Below are positions 7,757 to 14,760 of a stretch of 36,730 nucleotides of DNA, piece after piece (position 1 is the first letter of the stretch; each line of letters starts with the position of its first letter). A model generated the notes under the pieces. It saw nothing but the letters and a program-made list of their open reading frames with translations, was not told the DNA's origin and did not search any database. Made by a program: the position numbers and the translations under genes. Source of the stretch: a virus; IMG/VR virus record IMGVR_UViG_3300009413_000027, positions 1 through 36,730 of that record; one strand, given 5' to 3'.

Positions 7757-8403
7757 TGGCAACAGTTTATGCAACAACAGCAGATTCTTATGTTAGAAAT
7801 TCATCTACTAATGCTTGGGCACAGGCACAGGGTGATGCAACTACAACTGGAACATTACACAATAATTCTGTTTCATCTAATGCTTTTGGAGTATATAATA
7901 TTTATACAAGTGGTAGAGGTGGAAATTCATATATTTGTCAAAGAAGTTTTCTTCCGTTTGATTTATCAGGTGAAAGTGGCACAATAGATACAGTTTCTTT
8001 AAGTGTATATATGGATAATTTAGGCACATTAAGTCCAGTAAATGTAATAGCTATTGAAGCTACTGCTCTTGCAGGGTCAGCTGATGATTTTGGTAATGTA
8101 TATTCATCAGGAACAACTTTTGGTACGACAATTTCATCAGCAACTACAGTATCAACGACAGCAGGATACCATACTTTTACTATACAATCAGCAGGTAAAA
8201 CAGCTATACAAAACCAAATTGGTTCTGGAACTATAACTATTGCCATTATAGGTGATGCTTATGATAAAGGAGGTCTTGACCCTCCACTTGATGGTAGTTA
8301 TGCAAAAATAAGAATTGATTATGCAAATGGTTCAAACGATGCTTATTTAACTATTACTTATGTGGCAGCAGATAATGCTACATTTTTTGGAGCAAACTTT
8401 TAA
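7756..8403 (+). CDS. Beta-sandwich virion protein (DNRLRE-like)
   Basis: A 215-aa protein. The opening MATVYATTADSYVRNSST, the central RSFLPFDLSG with TIDTVSLSVYM, and the final DAYLTITYV strand resemble DNRLRE/carbohydrate-binding-like beta-sandwich modules that occur in secreted and virion surface proteins. There is no signal peptide, as expected for a capsid-associated protein. It is coupled to the methyltransferase (TAATG) and followed by a small membrane protein. Probably a fibre tip or decoration that binds a surface glycan; this is inference from weak pattern similarity. Confidence 0.6.
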   Translation: MATVYATTADSYVRNSSTNAWAQAQGDATTTGTLHNNSVSSNAFGVYNIYTSGRGGNSYICQRSFLPFDLSGESGTIDTVSLSVYMDNLGTLSPVNVIAIEATALAGSADDFGNVYSSGTTFGTTISSATTVSTTAGYHTFTIQSAGKTAIQNQIGSGTITIAIIGDAYDKGGLDPPLDGSYAKIRIDYANGSNDAYLTITYVAADNATFFGANF

Positions 8404-8404
8404 C

Positions 8405-8557
8405 ATGGAAGAAACACTTAAAACAACAGGAGCAGGAATGGGTGGATGGTGGCTATCAATTAGTGGATGGTTACCAGAAATAGTATCATTAAGTGTGGGA
8501 ATCGCCACATTAGTGTATCTTATTATTAAGATAAGGAAGGAACTGAGAACAAAATAG
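8405..8557 (+). CDS. Small single-span membrane protein, holin-like candidate
   Basis: A 50-aa protein. The ATG at 8405, one base after the previous stop, gives a protein with a Gly/Trp-rich N-terminus (GMGGWWLSISGW) and one membrane helix (about residues 24-43, EIVSLSVGIATLVYLIIKI) followed by a basic tail KIRKELRTK. Size and layout fit class II/III holins of T7-like phages. It opens a cluster of three small membrane-associated proteins. The longer reading frame starting at 8360 overlaps the fibre gene without a ribosome binding site and was not chosen. Confidence 0.6.
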   Translation: MEETLKTTGAGMGGWWLSISGWLPEIVSLSVGIATLVYLIIKIRKELRTK

Positions 8558-8567
8558 GGAGAACAAT

Positions 8568-9347
8568 ATGCCTAAATCGGATAAGGGTGTTGTCAAAAGG
8601 GTAGTAGTAACGCCAGACAAACACTTTCCTTTACACGACCAAAAGGCTATAAACTGTGTCAAGCGAGCCATAGAGATAGTTAAACCAGATGCTTATGTAG
8701 ATCTGGGAGATGTAGGGGAGTTTCATGCTTTTTCTGCTTGGAAGTTCAAGCGTATTAAGAAACCGCCATTGGAATACTTGATTGAAAGTTTTGATCAAGA
8801 TGTAAAAGATGTTAATAAGGGGATGGATCAGATAGATGAATCATTGGATAAAGTTGGATGTAAAGAGAAGTATATTACAGAAGGTAACCATGATAACTGG
8901 CTTAATATGTCAGTTGAAATGTATCCATACCTACCACAGTATAAGTTTGCCAATGCAGTTAAGTTAAAAGATAGGGGGTATACATACTACCCATTCGGAA
9001 AATACCTAAAGATAGGTAAGCTCCGTTTTTATCATGGTCATCAATATGGTGGTCAATATCATGCAGCTAATCACTTGAGAAAGAAGGGCTGCAATATAAT
9101 GTATGGGCATTGGCACGATTTACAGCAGCACTCTGTAACACATGAGGATGGCCCTAAATCTGCATGGAGTATAGGTTGTTTGAAGGATATGAAACCTAAT
9201 GCTAATGAGTGGTTAGCTAATAGGGATGTTAATTGGAGTCATGCGTTTGCTATAGTAGACTTCTACAAAAAAGGGTTGTTTACAGTGCATATAGTACAAA
9301 TAATAAATGGTAAGACTTCATTGTGGGGTGAATTAATTGAGGGTTAA
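8568..9347 (+). CDS. Calcineurin-like metallophosphoesterase
   Basis: A 259-aa protein with all the metal-binding motifs of the family in order: DKH (17-19), DLGD (45-48), GNHDN (106-110), HGH (156-158) and GHWH (180-183). These bind two metal ions and cleave phosphoester bonds in nucleotides, DNA or phosphoproteins. It looks intact. It lies between small membrane proteins in the supposed lysis region, starts after a GGGAGAA ribosome binding site and overlaps the next start (TAATG). The substrate cannot be told from sequence; a role in nucleic-acid or nucleotide turnover late in infection is possible. Confidence 0.85.
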   Translation: MPKSDKGVVKRVVVTPDKHFPLHDQKAINCVKRAIEIVKPDAYVDLGDVGEFHAFSAWKFKRIKKPPLEYLIESFDQDVKDVNKGMDQIDESLDKVGCKEKYITEGNHDNWLNMSVEMYPYLPQYKFANAVKLKDRGYTYYPFGKYLKIGKLRFYHGHQYGGQYHAANHLRKKGCNIMYGHWHDLQQHSVTHEDGPKSAWSIGCLKDMKPNANEWLANRDVNWSHAFAIVDFYKKGLFTVHIVQIINGKTSLWGELIEG

Positions 9348-9604
9348 TGGAAACATTCGTAGAAATAATAGAACGTGTGGGAGTACCGGTAGCTATGTGT
9401 ATGGCTTTCGGGTTCTTCATATGGAAGCAGAATCAGTTCATACAGAACGAACTTCAGAAGGAGATGAGGGAATCATTTGCTAGATTAGAAGGGATTGTAA
9501 TCGGATTGATAAATGCTTTGAAGAAACACACTATAGATATAAAAGAATTGAAAGCGAGCTATACAGCTCTCGTCAATATAGTACAAAAACTATTTAAAAA
9601 ATAA
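9347..9604 (+). CDS. Membrane-anchored coiled-coil protein (BhlA/holin-like candidate)
   Basis: An 85-aa protein with an N-terminal membrane helix (about residues 10-27, VGVPVAMCMAFGFFIWKQ) followed by a charged helix (30-60) and a basic C-terminus. This 'short N-terminal helix, KQN, then coiled coil' layout resembles BhlA/UviB-type bacteriocin-associated holin-like proteins. It is coupled to the phosphoesterase stop. A lysis role is inferred from topology and position; no lysozyme or endolysin is recognised beside it. Confidence 0.6.
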   Translation: METFVEIIERVGVPVAMCMAFGFFIWKQNQFIQNELQKEMRESFARLEGIVIGLINALKKHTIDIKELKASYTALVNIVQKLFKK

Positions 9605-9618
9605 AAAGGAGATAGGAA

Positions 9619-9762
9619 ATGGAATTGTTATCGGCTAATTGGGAATATATATTAATAGGTATTCTCTGTATAGACAAGTTAGTAGCATTAAGTCCTACAG
9701 AATGGGATGACCTCATTTGGACTTCAATTAAAAAGGCACTTTATAAAGTGGTTGGGAAATGA
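9619..9762 (+). CDS. Small hydrophobic protein, unknown
   Basis: A 47-aa ORF beginning MELLSANWEYILIG with an AAAAGGAG ribosome binding site 8 bases upstream. It has one hydrophobic stretch (about residues 9-24) and then an amphipathic basic C-terminus (SIKKALYKVVGK). Short proteins with an 'LSPTEWDD' turn are common in late regions of tailed phages. It lies between two small genes of the same cluster and ends one base before the next start. Function unknown; membrane association likely. Confidence 0.6.
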   Translation: MELLSANWEYILIGILCIDKLVALSPTEWDDLIWTSIKKALYKVVGK

Positions 9763-9763
9763 T

Positions 9764-9913
9764 ATGTTAAAAGCGTTATTGGCAAAAGCCATCAAAAAAC
9801 ATGGATTAAAAGGAATACTCATAAAAGTTGGAGATTTGGCCGTTAAGGTCACTAAATCCAAAAAGGATGATAAAGTATGGGAAGAGGTTAAAAAGGTCTT
9901 AAACAAGCTATAA
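9764..9913 (+). CDS. Small basic amphipathic protein, unknown
   Basis: A 49-aa protein (MLKALLAKAIKKHGLKG at its start) rich in Lys and hydrophobics, likely an amphipathic helix able to touch membranes or nucleic acid. The ATG at 9764 begins right after the previous gene's stop; an in-frame ATG at 9707 would extend it into the previous gene without a better ribosome binding site, so the shorter form is preferred. Its stop shares a base with the next start (TAATG). Function unknown. Confidence 0.55.
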   Translation: MLKALLAKAIKKHGLKGILIKVGDLAVKVTKSKKDDKVWEEVKKVLNKL

Positions 9914-10053
9914 TGGCCGTAATTAGTACATACTACTTTAATTGGGAGAGGGACTACACTGCTCCTCCTTGGTTCTCTCGGCTCGCATGTTCAGACGGTT
10001 CGCTGACTGTTGTGTATAGCTCTCCCAATAATTTAGAGGAAGAAGATGCCTAA
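9913..10053 (+). CDS. 46-codon ORF, GC-richer than neighbours, unknown
   Basis: The ORF begins inside the previous stop (TAATG) and ends 8 bases inside the next gene, so it fills the gap exactly, which argues for translation. The product (MAVISTYYFNWERDYTAPPW at its start) has an acidic end (NNLEEEDA). Its codons (CTC, CGG, TCG, CTG, GAC) are clearly more GC-rich than in the surrounding genes. It also contains both arms of a perfect 10-bp inverted repeat. It may be a real small protein, a structured RNA read through by chance, or both. Confidence 0.5.
   Translation: MAVISTYYFNWERDYTAPPWFSRLACSDGSLTVVYSSPNNLEEEDA
9941..10029 (+). repeat. Perfect 10-bp inverted repeat enclosing a GC-richer 69-base segment
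   Basis: ATTGGGAGAG (9941-9950) is the exact reverse complement of CTCTCCCAAT (10020-10029). Inside, CTACAC (9953-9958) can pair with GTGTATAG (10012-10019) with a 2-base bulge, and TCAG/CTGA around 9990-10006 can form a small hairpin. Together these could fold into a multi-stem RNA ending 16 bases before the tail nozzle start codon and its GAGGAAG ribosome binding site. It does not fit a tRNA. Confidence 0.55.
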
Positions 10054-12349
10054 GCAGCTTTATAAGATAACACAGTTTCATGGAGGTTTGAATAGTAATT
10101 CAGATGCTAGAGATATAGCTGAGAATGAGTTGTCTGAAGCTACTGATGTAATGGTGGATGAGTTGGGTAAGATTAGGTTGATGGGTGGAGAAGCTACCCA
10201 CGGTACTATTCAAGCTCAAAATGATAGTGAAATTAATCCTGGATATGGGTTATTTCAATTTAGTCATGATAGGATTGATGGCCATACGGCAAGTTCTGGG
10301 GTAGAAACTGGTGCTGATTATATGGTATTCTCTGACCCTGATACTCAAGGAACGGTAGATATCTATAGTAATGAAGATGATACGTGGGGTAGTCCTATAA
10401 CTGGTATGACTAATAATAGCTCTGGTTTACGTAAAGATGTTTTCTATACTGTAGATGGAGCTTTAAGGGTATGCGATAGTGATTTTGGGAATAGTAATTC
10501 TAACAAGTGGTATGGGTATGTTGATAGAACACATTTTAGTGGCACTACACCTGGAGGATCTGCAGATGCTTATGATACATGGCATCTTGCTAATGCTGAG
10601 ATAGCCGCTCCTACTAGGGGGATAGTAGGGCATCTGCTTGATACATCAGCTGCTGGTGATGCAAGTACAACATCTTTAACTGAAGGTGATGTATTTAATG
10701 CTGCCTGGTCAGCTGAGATAGTAGGGCATATAGTTTTAAATAGTACAACTGATGAAACTGTAGCTATTACTGGATATACGGATGCAGATACTGTAGTTAC
10801 TGATGCAATAGCTAGTGGACAATGGGCTGGTGATATATTTTATGTTTTTCCTCCTGTTGGTACTGGATTTAATCTGCATGTTTCAGGTACTGGGTCTACA
10901 GGGAGTATACCTGCAGGTACTTATGAATTTGCAACAACTTTTATATACGATAAAGAACCTGGAGATATAACTGGAGGGGATCAAGAATCTTTACCTTTCA
11001 TCTGTCCAGGAACGATAGCCGTTACTGCGAATCAATATCTGTCAATGAATATATGGGCAAATGCTCCTTATGATGCTAGAATAACAGGTGGCAGAGTATA
11101 TACAAGAATAGAAAATAGCAATGATGAATGGCAGCAAGTTTCAGAAATAAGTTTAAAAAATGGTGCTAGGGCATCATCTACTCAAGCTTATATTGAAGGT
11201 TCGGAATGGGGGAATGTTGACCCTACAAATAATGTTACTACACTTTGCCTGGATGCTTCACATACCGTACTTTCTTTATCTCCTATTACTTATGAAATTA
11301 ATGCTGGTATATCTCAAGGTGCTTCTTCTAATACAGCTAAATATAAAACTGCAGTTGTAGCTAATAGAATAGCCTATGTAGGTAATGTTCAATATGATGG
11401 TACTATTTATGGAGATGCTGTATTTAAGTCTCCTGTTAATAAGTTTGATGTATTTAGTAGTGATAGAAGACTTGAAGCAAGTATAAATGATGGAGATAGT
11501 ATAGTTAAACTTGAAACTTATGCAGATAGACTTTTGATTTTTAAGAAGAATAAATTAGAGCTTTTGAATATTTCTCAAGAGATAGAATTTGTAGAAGATA
11601 CTTTTATGCATAAGGGAGTATCTCATCCAGCTGCTACATGTAAGACTGACTTTGGAATAGCATGGGTTAATAAGCAAGGATGTTATCTATATGATGGACA
11701 GAAGGTAAATAACTTACTTGAGAAAGGTGGTAGGCAGATAATAAAAGAAAATGATTGGGATACATTTACTACTAATGAACCTATGATTGGCTATATTCCA
11801 AAGAAAAGACAGCTTCTCGTTGTAGATGATAATAGTACAACTGGTACTGGTAAGACATTTTTATATGATTTGGTAACACAATCCTGGGTTAAAGGAGCAG
11901 CTGCTACTATTACAAGTCAAGCTTTAACAAATTTTGTTACAGATTGGAATGGAGATCTAGTATATGCACATACTAGCGATACAGGCACTTTTGTTAAGTG
12001 GAGTGATTCTGCAGAAGCTAGTACGGCTGTAGATATAAAAACTAAAGATATAGACTTTGGACAGCCTGGACAGATTAAAAGAATATATAAATTTTATGTT
12101 ACACATAGGGGTAGTGCTAGTGAAATTCAACTATCTTATGCAAAAGATGGAGATCAGGATACATATACTGAAGCTGGCTCTGAACTGCCAGTAACCTCTG
12201 CTGTAACTGATTGGGTTACTACAGCAATTACACCTACTGCATTTAGTTGTAATTCAGTACGTTTAAGACTATTTAGTGATGGAACTACACCAGCTAATTT
12301 TGAGATTAATGATATAACTATAGTCTTTAGGTTGAAGGGGCAGAGATAA
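10046..12349 (+). CDS. Tail nozzle/stabilisation-like protein
   Basis: A 767-aa protein. The N-terminus (ITQFHGGLNSNSDARDI, then VMVDELGKIRLMGG) matches the opening of podovirus tail nozzle/head-stabilisation proteins, in which 'F-x-GGLN' is followed by a list of parameters. The centre (residues about 440-600) looks like a beta-propeller: RIAYVGNVQYDG, then KLETYADRLLIFKKNKLELL, GIAWVNKQGCYLYDG. The C-terminus (680-767) is a beta domain. It probably forms the distal part of the short tail. It starts within the 46-codon ORF and overlaps the next gene by one base. Confidence 0.7.
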   Translation: MPKQLYKITQFHGGLNSNSDARDIAENELSEATDVMVDELGKIRLMGGEATHGTIQAQNDSEINPGYGLFQFSHDRIDGHTASSGVETGADYMVFSDPDTQGTVDIYSNEDDTWGSPITGMTNNSSGLRKDVFYTVDGALRVCDSDFGNSNSNKWYGYVDRTHFSGTTPGGSADAYDTWHLANAEIAAPTRGIVGHLLDTSAAGDASTTSLTEGDVFNAAWSAEIVGHIVLNSTTDETVAITGYTDADTVVTDAIASGQWAGDIFYVFPPVGTGFNLHVSGTGSTGSIPAGTYEFATTFIYDKEPGDITGGDQESLPFICPGTIAVTANQYLSMNIWANAPYDARITGGRVYTRIENSNDEWQQVSEISLKNGARASSTQAYIEGSEWGNVDPTNNVTTLCLDASHTVLSLSPITYEINAGISQGASSNTAKYKTAVVANRIAYVGNVQYDGTIYGDAVFKSPVNKFDVFSSDRRLEASINDGDSIVKLETYADRLLIFKKNKLELLNISQEIEFVEDTFMHKGVSHPAATCKTDFGIAWVNKQGCYLYDGQKVNNLLEKGGRQIIKENDWDTFTTNEPMIGYIPKKRQLLVVDDNSTTGTGKTFLYDLVTQSWVKGAAATITSQALTNFVTDWNGDLVYAHTSDTGTFVKWSDSAEASTAVDIKTKDIDFGQPGQIKRIYKFYVTHRGSASEIQLSYAKDGDQDTYTEAGSELPVTSAVTDWVTTAITPTAFSCNSVRLRLFSDGTTPANFEINDITIVFRLKGQR

Positions 12350-12816
12350 TGACAAGACAAGAAAGAATAGCTTTACATAAGAAGCAAGAAAGATTGCAAG
12401 TAAAATCTGGAGTACCGATAGTTTCTGCTTTGAAAGAAGGTGTTCCAGTATTAAGATCTACAGCTGAGGGTGTGGTAGAGTATGTCCGATATAATGGTGT
12501 TTTATATAAAAATGTATTGGATAAATCTGATGCAAAATTAGAGGCAAGTTTTGGAGATGATGGATATTTAATTATGCCTAATGGTTTTATTTTACAATGG
12601 GGTCAAGAGACCGCTACTAGTACAACTGAAACAGTAACGTTCCCAATTCCTTTTCCACATAGATGTTTAAATATTACCTGTACCGACTATGCTAGTGGCG
12701 ATGATACTGGTATTACATCTGCAACTGGAATTAGCACTTTGCCAACTACAACTACAGTTATTTTTAGTTGCTATAATGCTGTAGACACTTTTTTTTGGCA
12801 AGCAATAGGACATTAA
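12349..12816 (+). CDS. Short tail fibre-like protein with Gp53-like C-terminal domain
   Basis: A 155-aa protein. Residues 20-62 carry a module (VPVLRSTAEGVVEYVRYNG, then LYKNVLDK) found near the N-terminus of small marine phage virion proteins. Residues about 75-155 (NGFILQWGQETATSTTE, then VTFPIPFPHRCLNITCTD) resemble the Gp53-like C-terminal domain of tail fibres that bind the cell surface. Coupled to the nozzle gene by TAATG. A T8 run near 12791 lies in the C-terminal codons, a spot sensitive to sequencing indels. Confidence 0.65.
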   Translation: MTRQERIALHKKQERLQVKSGVPIVSALKEGVPVLRSTAEGVVEYVRYNGVLYKNVLDKSDAKLEASFGDDGYLIMPNGFILQWGQETATSTTETVTFPIPFPHRCLNITCTDYASGDDTGITSATGISTLPTTTTVIFSCYNAVDTFFWQAIGH

Positions 12817-12835
12817 AGATTAGAGAGACAATAGC

Positions 12836-12868
12836 ATGTTGTATAAAAATATATTAGAAAAAGGATAA
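12836..12868 (+). other. 10-codon micro-ORF, possible remnant of fibre module
   Basis: ATG at 12836 encodes MLYKNILEKG. It resembles LYKNVLDK encoded at 12502-12525 of the gene just upstream, with 20 of 24 bases matching over the aligned codons. It may be a leftover from duplication or loss of a second small fibre gene. It could also be a chance ORF that couples translation to the next gene. Confidence 0.3.
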
Positions 12869-12872
12869 GATT

Positions 12873-13787
12873 ATGGGATATGGTAGAGCTTTATTACAAA
12901 GAGATGTAAGACAAGAGGAAGAAGCTTTCCAAAAAAAGGCTAAAAAGAAAAGTCTTTGGGGTTCTATTGGTAGAACTCTTGGTGGTTTAGCAGTAATGGG
13001 TTTAACTGGAGGTGCTGTAAATCCATTAACAGTTGGCCTTCTTACTGGAGGTGCTAGTTTTCTAGGTGGAGCTATTGGAGCTAAGGCTGCTGGGGGAAAG
13101 CTAACTGGGGGTAAATTCTTTCAGGCAGATAGAAAAAGTGCACAAAAGGAATTAGGTGCATTTGGTACTCAAAATCTAGTGTCTTCTCTTACATCTGGAA
13201 TTACTGCTGGTATAGGACAGAAATTAAAACTTATGAAAGCAGGAGCACCAGAAGCTGCTAAATTATCTGAAGGATTTGGATTGGATTTTGAAGGGAGCAT
13301 GGTAGGTAAAGGATTGGAAAAAAGAGCTATAGGTAAAGAGTTGGTTGGTTATGGTGAAGCTAGTATAGGCACAGGAGATGTTTCAAGAGGGAAATTTGCT
13401 CCCGGAGAAATGACTTCAAAAATATATGACGCAGATCCTTCTCTTGCTCCTACAGAGAACTTACAATATAGTGATCGCACAGTAACAGATACATATGGTA
13501 GTAGGGAAGGAGGTGAATATTTTTTTGAAGATACACCTAAAGTAAGTGCATGGGATAAGTTTAAAGACTTTGTTGATGTTAGCGATGTAGTAGAAGAGAG
13601 GGATTTAATGTCTCAGATAGAAAGTGTTCAAGGTAGTTCATTATCACAGTATGGCCCACATTCCGAATTTACTGCTAGGAATCAGGGATGGACTCCTCCC
13701 GGCATGGGCTATAAGAAACCTTTCAGTGTGCTTTCTAAAGAATTTCCTGGAAGACGTAAATCAGGATTATCAAATGTTATTAGGTAG
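12873..13787 (+). CDS. Internal/ejection protein candidate with Gly-rich hydrophobic segment (gp14-like position)
   Basis: A 304-aa protein with a charged N-terminal helix (EEEAFQKKAKKK), then a hydrophobic Gly-rich segment (residues about 30-75, GGLAVMGLTGGAVNPL and GGASFLGGAIGAKAAGG) that could enter membranes, and a polar, probably disordered C-terminal half. It is the first of five genes between the tail fibre and the end of the plus block. In T7 the small membrane-active gp14 precedes gp15 and gp16, the proteins ejected to form a channel; order and features are similar, but no sequence family is recognised. Confidence 0.6.
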   Translation: MGYGRALLQRDVRQEEEAFQKKAKKKSLWGSIGRTLGGLAVMGLTGGAVNPLTVGLLTGGASFLGGAIGAKAAGGKLTGGKFFQADRKSAQKELGAFGTQNLVSSLTSGITAGIGQKLKLMKAGAPEAAKLSEGFGLDFEGSMVGKGLEKRAIGKELVGYGEASIGTGDVSRGKFAPGEMTSKIYDADPSLAPTENLQYSDRTVTDTYGSREGGEYFFEDTPKVSAWDKFKDFVDVSDVVEERDLMSQIESVQGSSLSQYGPHSEFTARNQGWTPPGMGYKKPFSVLSKEFPGRRKSGLSNVIR

Positions 13788-13797
13788 GAGATAAATA

Positions 13798-14733
13798 ATG
13801 GCTGGATATAGCAAAGGTATAGTAGATACACGTAAACTCAATAAGGATAGTAAAGCCAAGTTAGGTCGTGGTGGTGATACTAAAATACGTGAGGTAGATA
13901 ATAGAGCATCTCATGTTAACGCTTTAGAAGCTTATCTTATTGATGTTAATGGTAAGGCAGGGGAAGAGTATGCTAAAAGAGTTGGTGCTGGTACTGTAAA
14001 TCCTCTTACTGGTATGCCTGAGTATCAAACTGAGGGAGAGAAGATAGCTGTTTTGCATGGTGATGGCGAGGAGTTTTATGGATATTATACTTATACAGAT
14101 GGCGAATGGGTTAAAACTGGTGGTGGTAGTGGTAGTGGAAGCGGTGCTGATGGCGATAAATGGTATCAAGGTTGGGATGATCCAAAACTACAGAACATAG
14201 ACTTAGGGAGTAAAGACCCATACAGTTATGAAGGATTAAGTGATGTAACCGGGGAACAATTAAAAACATTTGATCCAAATCTTGGAGCTGATGATGTAAA
14301 ATATTTTCAAGATATCTTTACTGATGTGCCTTTTGGATTTCTTGGAGAGCAACAAGATTTAACTATTAGAGGATTAGAAAGTACGTATGGAGCTACTATG
14401 GGTGCGTTGGGAAGTCAGCAAGAGGCTCTTAGTATGGATACAGGACGTGGACTTAGTCAAGCTACTCAAGATGCAGGACAGGCTATGCGTAAATCTAATA
14501 TGGCTTTTAGTGGAACTGTTACTCAAGGGTTAGAAACACAGAAAAAACAATTATTTCAAGATTATGCAGCTGGTACAAAAGATATTGCACGACAAAGAGG
14601 AACTGCATTAGAAACATTAACTTTAGGTAAAGATACTGCAGGTTTAGACCTTAAAACAGGTACATATGCTGAGCAGAAAAGACAGATGGATGAGTATTGG
14701 GAGATGATTGGACTACGACAAGCAGCCGGATAG
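13798..14733 (+). CDS. Virion protein of the ejection cassette, with Gly-Ser linker
   Basis: A 311-aa protein. The N-terminal segment (RASHVNALEAYLIDVNGKAG, then AGTVNPLTGMPEYQ) is a pattern seen near large internal proteins of marine phages. A GGGSGSGSG linker (about residues 109-117) separates it from a C-terminal, Gln/Ala-rich helical half (from about 185, including GQAMRKSNMAFSG). The GGAGATAAATA ribosome binding site is good. Likely an internal or neck-associated virion protein that works with the neighbouring giant proteins. Confidence 0.6.
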   Translation: MAGYSKGIVDTRKLNKDSKAKLGRGGDTKIREVDNRASHVNALEAYLIDVNGKAGEEYAKRVGAGTVNPLTGMPEYQTEGEKIAVLHGDGEEFYGYYTYTDGEWVKTGGGSGSGSGADGDKWYQGWDDPKLQNIDLGSKDPYSYEGLSDVTGEQLKTFDPNLGADDVKYFQDIFTDVPFGFLGEQQDLTIRGLESTYGATMGALGSQQEALSMDTGRGLSQATQDAGQAMRKSNMAFSGTVTQGLETQKKQLFQDYAAGTKDIARQRGTALETLTLGKDTAGLDLKTGTYAEQKRQMDEYWEMIGLRQAAG

Positions 14734-14760
14734 AATGAATATTTATAGAGGGTAATAATT

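Noticed and set aside
8360-8404. Longer version of the holin-like gene starting at 8360
   Set aside because: It lies inside the end of the fibre gene without a binding site; the ATG at 8405 gives a typical small membrane protein.
9707-9763. Longer start for the 49-aa basic protein
   Set aside because: It overlaps the well-supported 47-aa gene and has no ribosome binding site.
9941-10029. tRNA-like stem (GGGAGAG ... CTCTCCC) in the GC-richer segment
   Set aside because: No T-arm of 5 pairs lies before the 3' acceptor strand, and no D-arm or anticodon arm can be placed; the region is also a full ORF.
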